Source: CAZMXS01 sp964570325 (GTDB taxonomy: Bacteria; Verrucomicrobiota; Kiritimatiellia; CAIQIC01; CAZMXS01). From it: DNA of 7,852 nucleotides. Location: positions 1 through 7,852 of the forward strand of contig CAZMXS010000110.1 in assembly GCA_964570325.1 (NCBI GenBank), given 5' to 3'. A program made the translations under genes and the position numbers. Position 1 is the stretch's first letter. Every line of letters starts with the position of its first letter. Positions 4,838 through 7,852 of this stretch are shown piece by piece. The notes below the pieces were generated by a model that was given only the letters and a program-made list of their open reading frames with translations, ran no database searches and was not told the DNA's origin.

Positions 4838-6054
4838 GGATGTCCTTTCTCCCGGCGTTTCCAGTGGCGCGGCGCGTGGCGCTCGCGCGGCGAGCGCGGC
4901 GGTCCGCCGCGCGCCGGATGGCGCGGCTCCGGACGGGCTGCGTAATCAAAACCCTCCAGGCGACGGCGTTCGATGCGGGCGCCCAGCACTCGCTCGATGG
5001 CCCGCACCACGCTCTCGTCCTCCGGCGTGACCAGCGTGAATGCGTCACCGGCCCGGGCCGCGCGTCCGGTTCGGCCGATCCGGTGCGTATAGTCGTCCAC
5101 CGTGTGCGGCATATCGAAATTGATCACGTGCGAAATCGAGGACACATCAATGCCGCGCGCGGCGAGGTCAGTGGCCACCATGATATGAAAGCGCCCGCTG
5201 CGAAATCCCTCCATGGCGGTCCGCCGCTGGTTTTGGGAGAGGTTGCCCTGGAGGCTGGTGGTCGGGTGGCCGGCGCGGGATAACTGTTCGGCGAGGCGTT
5301 TGGCGCGGTGCTTGGTGCGGGTGAAGACCAGCACGGACTCGCGATCCGTGTTCTCCAGGATGGCCAGCAGCAGCGCCGGCTTGAGCGGGGCCGGCACGGG
5401 AAACAGGGCGTGGGTCACCGTGGCCGCCGGCCGCGAATGGGCGATCTGCAGCGTGAGCGGGTGGCGCAGCGTCTCGTGGGCCAGCGCGCGGATGGCTTCG
5501 GGCATCGTGGCCGAGAACAGCAGGGTCTGCCGCCGCGGCGGGAGCTGCTTCAGGATGCGCCGGATATCGGGCAGGAAACCCATGTCGAACATGCGGTCGG
5601 CCTCGTCGAGCACGAGGCACTCGATGTGGGCCAGTTGGATGGTGCCCTGCCGGATGTGATCGAGCAGGCGGCCGGGACAGGCCACGGCGACCTCGGCACG
5701 CCGCAGGCCGGCGACTTGTGGTTGCATACCGACGCCGCCGTAAACCGCGACGCCGCGCAGGCCTGTCCCCGCCCCGAGGCTGGCCAGGGCCGCCAGATTC
5801 TGTTCGGCCAACTCGCGGGTTGGGCCGATCACCAGCGCGCGGAGCTGTTGCCGCGCGCCGGTCAACAGCCGCTGGAGCAGGGGGATGGCGAACGCGGCGG
5901 TTTTGCCGGTGCCCGTCTGGGCCAGGCCCATGACGTCTCGCCCTTCCAGGATGGCTGGGATGGCTTGACGCTGGATGGGCGTGGGAATTTCATATCCGAT
6001 CCGGCGGATATTTTCGCGGATCAGCGGGTTCAAATTAAAGGAATCAAACGCCAC
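4834..6054 (-). CDS. rhlE: DEAD-box ATP-dependent RNA helicase, RhlE type
   Basis: Unwinds RNA duplexes using ATP; bacterial RhlE-type proteins act in ribosome assembly, RNA turnover and cold adaptation. All motifs are present in 406 residues: Q motif (Phe6 with PTPIQ 24-28), motif I AQTGTGKT (45-52), Ia PTRELAEQ (78-85), II DEAD (150-153), III SAT (181-183), a VLVFTRTKH motif IV, V ATDLAARGID and VI HRIGRTGRAAR. The usual TPGRL of motif Ib is CPGRL here (Cys126), a mild deviation. The C-terminus after about residue 365 is a short Arg/Pro/His-rich basic tail, common in RhlE and likely RNA-binding. The start is GTG at 6054, with AAGGA 8 bases upstream, and the protein begins MAFDSFNL as in relatives. 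The stop overlaps the next gene (ATGA). It is transcribed divergently from the RlmN-like gene. Confidence 0.95.
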   Translation of the reverse strand: MAFDSFNLNPLIRENIRRIGYEIPTPIQRQAIPAILEGRDVMGLAQTGTGKTAAFAIPLLQRLLTGARQQLRALVIGPTRELAEQNLAALASLGAGTGLRGVAVYGGVGMQPQVAGLRRAEVAVACPGRLLDHIRQGTIQLAHIECLVLDEADRMFDMGFLPDIRRILKQLPPRRQTLLFSATMPEAIRALAHETLRHPLTLQIAHSRPAATVTHALFPVPAPLKPALLLAILENTDRESVLVFTRTKHRAKRLAEQLSRAGHPTTSLQGNLSQNQRRTAMEGFRSGRFHIMVATDLAARGIDVSSISHVINFDMPHTVDDYTHRIGRTGRAARAGDAFTLVTPEDESVVRAIERVLGARIERRRLEGFDYAARPEPRHPARGGPPRSPRERHAPRHWKRREKGHP

Positions 6055-6132
6055 AATTGGTATCCTTATCCATGCGCCCGCACGCTGGCCTTATACCCGC
6101 GCCGCCGGTGAGCTGGTGTGGAAAACGGGTGC

Positions 6133-6161
6133 ACCATACGCCCATTGGGACGGCAAAGCAA
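6133..6161 (-). promoter_or_regulatory. Candidate promoter for the helicase operon
   Basis: On the minus strand TTGCTT (6161-6156) and TATGGT (6138-6133) are separated by exactly 17 bases, in the 142-base divergent region between rhlE and the RlmN-like gene. The -10 matches at 4 of 6 and the -35 at 3 of 6. A perfect 8-base palindrome GGTGCACC (6128-6135) overlaps the -10 edge and could be an operator or chance. I find no comparably good promoter for the rightward gene; TTAAAT near 6175 is a possible -10. Confidence 0.33.
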
Positions 6162-6196
6162 TACATGCTTGCGATTAAATGCGGAAAGCGGCTTGA

Positions 6197-7246
6197 ATGG
6201 CGTGGCCAATGCCGATCCTGTTGAAAAACATGCCATCCGCCGAGTTGCAGGCGCAGCTAGCGGCCGCCGGTGTCGGCCAGCCGCTGGCGCGTCGGCTGCA
6301 GGCGGCGGCGGTTCGACGCGACGCCTACCCCGCCTCCGGACCGGGGCTGTCCGCGGCGGCGTTGGCGCGAGTGCGGGAATTAACCCGGATTCCACGTCTG
6401 GCTGTTGTGGAGAAAGCGGTCTCGGCGGCCGATAGCTTTGCCCGATACTGCTTTGCGGGCGAGGGGCCGGGTGTGTTCGAGGCGGTCCGCATTCCACTCA
6501 TGCACCGGCCGGACGATCGAAAATACGTGGTCTGCGTCAGTTCGCAGGTCGGCTGCGCATTGGGATGCGCCTTCTGCGCCACCGGCCGGCTGGGGTTCCA
6601 GCGCGATTTGGCGGCGTGGGAAATGGTGGATCAGGTGGTGCGGATCCAGGCGGATTCCCCGCACCCCGTGCGTGGGGTTGTGTTCATGGGCATGGGCGAG
6701 CCGTTTTTGAACTACGACGCGGTGATCGCCGCCGCGCGGGTGCTTTCCGAGCCGTGCGGCATGGCGATTGCCGCCAAGGCGATCTCGATCTCCACGGCTG
6801 GCATTACGCCCGGCATCCGGCGTTTCACGGCCGAGCGGCAGCCGTACCGGTTGATCGTTTCGCTGACCAGCGCGGATGCGGCGCGGCGCCGCGCGTTGAT
6901 GCCGGTTGAGACGCGCCACCCCACAGTGGAGCTCATGGATGCGCTGCGCGCCTACCAGGCCGCCACCGGGCGGCGAGTGACGCTGGCCTGGCCCCTGATC
7001 GCCGGCTTCAACACACGCGCCGCGGATGCTCGGGACTTGGCGGCGCTGACCCGCGGCTTGCCGATCAAGCTGGATCTGATAGACATCAATGACGACACCG
7101 GTCGCTTCCAGCCGCCGGCGCCCGCGGAACTGTCTGCCTTCCGTGACGAGTTGCGCCTCCATCTGGGAGTGCCGGTGGCGCGGCGCTACAGCGGCGGCCG
7201 GGATATCCGCGCGGCCTGCGGCATGCTCGCGGGTCGGGCGGGATAA
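6197..7246 (+). CDS. rlmN: RlmN/Cfr-family radical SAM RNA methyltransferase (divergent)
   Basis: Canonical RlmN methylates C2 of adenine in 23S rRNA (A2503) and some tRNAs (A37) by a ping-pong radical-SAM mechanism. In this 349-residue protein the core is intact: [4Fe-4S] ligands Cys120, Cys124 and Cys127 (VGCALGCAFC), the Cys at position 113 seven residues before the cluster, the SAM motif GMGEP (165-169), a GITPGIRRF stretch, and the C-terminal Cys341 (AACGML) corresponding to the methyl-carrying cysteine. Other stretches depart from RlmN: the usual LSLHA is VSLTSA, the region before GVND reads AWPLIAGFN, and the usual IPFNP/IPWNP segment is LIDINDDTGRF. It may be a paralogue with another RNA target, so the symbol is provisional. 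A TGA lies directly upstream in frame; the ATG at 6197 has GGAAAG about 9 bases upstream, with Met5 and Met12 as alternatives. It is divergent from rhlE. Confidence 0.85.
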   Translation: MAWPMPILLKNMPSAELQAQLAAAGVGQPLARRLQAAAVRRDAYPASGPGLSAAALARVRELTRIPRLAVVEKAVSAADSFARYCFAGEGPGVFEAVRIPLMHRPDDRKYVVCVSSQVGCALGCAFCATGRLGFQRDLAAWEMVDQVVRIQADSPHPVRGVVFMGMGEPFLNYDAVIAAARVLSEPCGMAIAAKAISISTAGITPGIRRFTAERQPYRLIVSLTSADAARRRALMPVETRHPTVELMDALRAYQAATGRRVTLAWPLIAGFNTRAADARDLAALTRGLPIKLDLIDINDDTGRFQPPAPAELSAFRDELRLHLGVPVARRYSGGRDIRAACGMLAGRAG

Positions 7247-7304
7247 TCGGTTGGGCCGGTTCTCTTGCTTCCTTGCCCCCCCGCGATTTTTCTCCAAAAC
7301 GTTG

Positions 7305-7332
7305 TTGATATTTCGCGGCGGATTGGTAGAAA
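7305..7332 (+). promoter_or_regulatory. Candidate promoter for the RRM protein gene
   Basis: TTGATA (7305-7310) and TAGAAA (7327-7332) are 16 bases apart and match consensus at 5 of 6 and 4 of 6 positions. They lie in the 231-base gene-free gap between the RlmN-like stop and the RRM start. Transcription from about 7339 would give a leader of roughly 140 bases, long for a small gene. No clear terminator for the RlmN-like gene is seen before it. Confidence 0.42.
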
Positions 7333-7385
7333 GATGCGAAGTTTGAGAGAGAGTGTGAATAGTGAGATGGTAGATTGTCAGTCGC

Positions 7386-7432
7386 CCGATGCCTTGTCGG
7401 TTGGTGACGATCTGAAACCCGAACGAGTCGGG
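7386..7432 (+). promoter_or_regulatory. Two small tandem hairpins in the RRM gene leader
   Basis: CCGA/TCGG (7386-7389 with 7397-7400, 7-base loop) is followed by CCCGA/TCGGG (7418-7422 with 7428-7432, 5-base loop). A TGAC/GTCA pair (7405-7408 with 7437-7440) could enclose the second. Both stems use the same CCGA/TCGG core, so they could also pair in the alternative order. The RBS (AAGGA near 7461-7466) lies just downstream. This may be a post-transcriptional control element, but stems are short and no known riboswitch is recognised. Confidence 0.3.
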
Positions 7433-7477
7433 AACAGTCACCCTAGCCTCCCCCTCAGCAGAAGGAACAAGTAGTCA

Positions 7478-7807
7478 ATGGCCACTAAACTGTATGTCGG
7501 CAATCTGTCGTTCAACACCACGGAGGGCGACCTCCAGCGCCTGTTTGAACAGGCTGGTCGTGTTGTCAGTTGCAGCATCATTATGGACAAGTTCACGAAC
7601 AAGTCCCGCGGGTTCGGGTTCGTGGAAATGTCCACCCAGGAGGAAGCCAACAAGGCGATCGCCGATTTCAACGGCAAGGATTTCGACGGTCGCGCCTTGA
7701 CCGTGAACGAGGCCAAGCCGCGCGAGGAGCGTCCCCGCGGTAATTTCGGCGGTGGCGGTGGCGGCGGCGGTTTTGGCGGCGGCCGTGGCGGCCGCGACCG
7801 GCGCTAA
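7478..7807 (+). CDS. Single-RRM RNA-binding protein with glycine/arginine-rich tail
   Basis: A small (109-residue) cytoplasmic RNA-binding protein. Residues 4-80 form one RNA recognition motif: RNP2 is LYVGNL (5-10), RNP1 is RGFGFVEM (44-51, aromatic residues at 46 and 48), and the fold ends in LTVNEAKPRE. Residues 85-109 are a low-complexity Gly/Arg tail with RGN and GGRGGRDRR, resembling RGG boxes. Such proteins are common in Cyanobacteria and in several other phyla including the PVC group; in cyanobacteria several are cold-induced and bind single-stranded RNA, so an RNA chaperone role is inferred. The ATG at 7478 has AAGGA about 11 bases upstream. The tail is encoded by GGC/GGT repeats (about 7748-7793) that could vary in length. 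The 140-base leader and proximity to a helicase and an RNA methyltransferase suggest regulation with RNA metabolism. Confidence 0.93.
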   Translation: MATKLYVGNLSFNTTEGDLQRLFEQAGRVVSCSIIMDKFTNKSRGFGFVEMSTQEEANKAIADFNGKDFDGRALTVNEAKPREERPRGNFGGGGGGGGFGGGRGGRDRR

Positions 7808-7809
7808 AC

Positions 7810-7851
7810 GCCGGTTTGCAGTCGTTTCTGGAAATCAAACACAACACCGGC
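7810..7851 (+). terminator. Possible stem-loop after the RRM gene, cut by the window end
   Basis: GCCGGT (7810-7815) just after the TAA can pair with ACCGGC (7846-7851), with a long loop of 30 bases. Any T-tract would lie beyond the window, so a terminator role cannot be confirmed. Confidence 0.2.
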
Positions 7852-7852
7852 C

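Noticed and set aside
5308..6111. 267-codon open frame on the plus strand opposite the helicase
   Set aside because: It is antisense to an intact DEAD-box helicase, lacks recognisable domains and has no RBS support; a GC-driven shadow frame.
6380..7441. 353-codon open frame on the minus strand opposite the RlmN-like gene
   Set aside because: Arg/His-rich composition and no domain. The plus-strand frame has all radical SAM motifs.
7745..7797. GGC/GGT repeats as a CRISPR or independent repeat element
   Set aside because: They are the coding sequence of the glycine-rich tail of the RRM protein, with no spacer structure.

Overview
This is a GC-rich (clearly above 60% by eye), gene-dense bacterial chromosomal window. 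It holds eight complete protein genes and the first 21 codons of a ninth. Shine-Dalgarno sites are recognisable and several promoters look sigma-70-like. No tRNA, rRNA, insertion sequence, CRISPR array or phage gene is visible. The combination of a divergent RlmN-like enzyme, a single-RRM glycine-rich RNA-binding protein, an Fe/Mn superoxide dismutase and a four-cysteine nitronate monooxygenase-like flavoprotein would fit the Planctomycetota/Verrucomicrobiota/Kiritimatiellota superphylum. Several of these families also occur in Deltaproteobacteria and other phyla, so this placement is a low-confidence inference.

Left part (1-1490): the 5' end of a lipoprotein gene runs off the left edge on the minus strand. 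Divergent from it is a two-gene plus-strand unit, an HAD-family phosphatase/phosphomutase overlapping a LysE/RhtB-type exporter by 13 bases. A GC hairpin followed by T-rich sequence at the end of the exporter gene may end this unit.

Middle part (1655-6054, all minus strand): reading in the direction of transcription, the order is a DEAD-box RNA helicase (RhlE type), a nitronate monooxygenase/FabK-like flavoprotein joined by an ATGA overlap, a strong intrinsic terminator, gcvH, lipB, then a superoxide dismutase with its own good promoter. gcvH and lipB form a functional pair, because LipB places the octanoyl group on the lysine of lipoyl-domain proteins such as GcvH. lipB has a TTG start. Its only good Shine-Dalgarno-like sequence lies at the end of gcvH, separated from the start by a perfect hairpin.

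Right part (6197-7807, plus strand): a radical-SAM enzyme of the RlmN/Cfr family is transcribed divergently from the helicase. After a 231-base gap that looks like a long structured 5' leader comes a small RRM RNA-binding protein with an RGG-like tail. Helicase, RNA methyltransferase and RRM protein give this end an RNA-metabolism theme, possibly cold or stress related.

Most genes are housekeeping or general accessory functions. I see no clear novel multi-gene system. The points most worth checking are the gcvH-lipB junction, the divergent RlmN-like enzyme, the four-cysteine flavoprotein coupled to the helicase, the Gln-to-His change in the dismutase, and the structured leader of the RRM gene.
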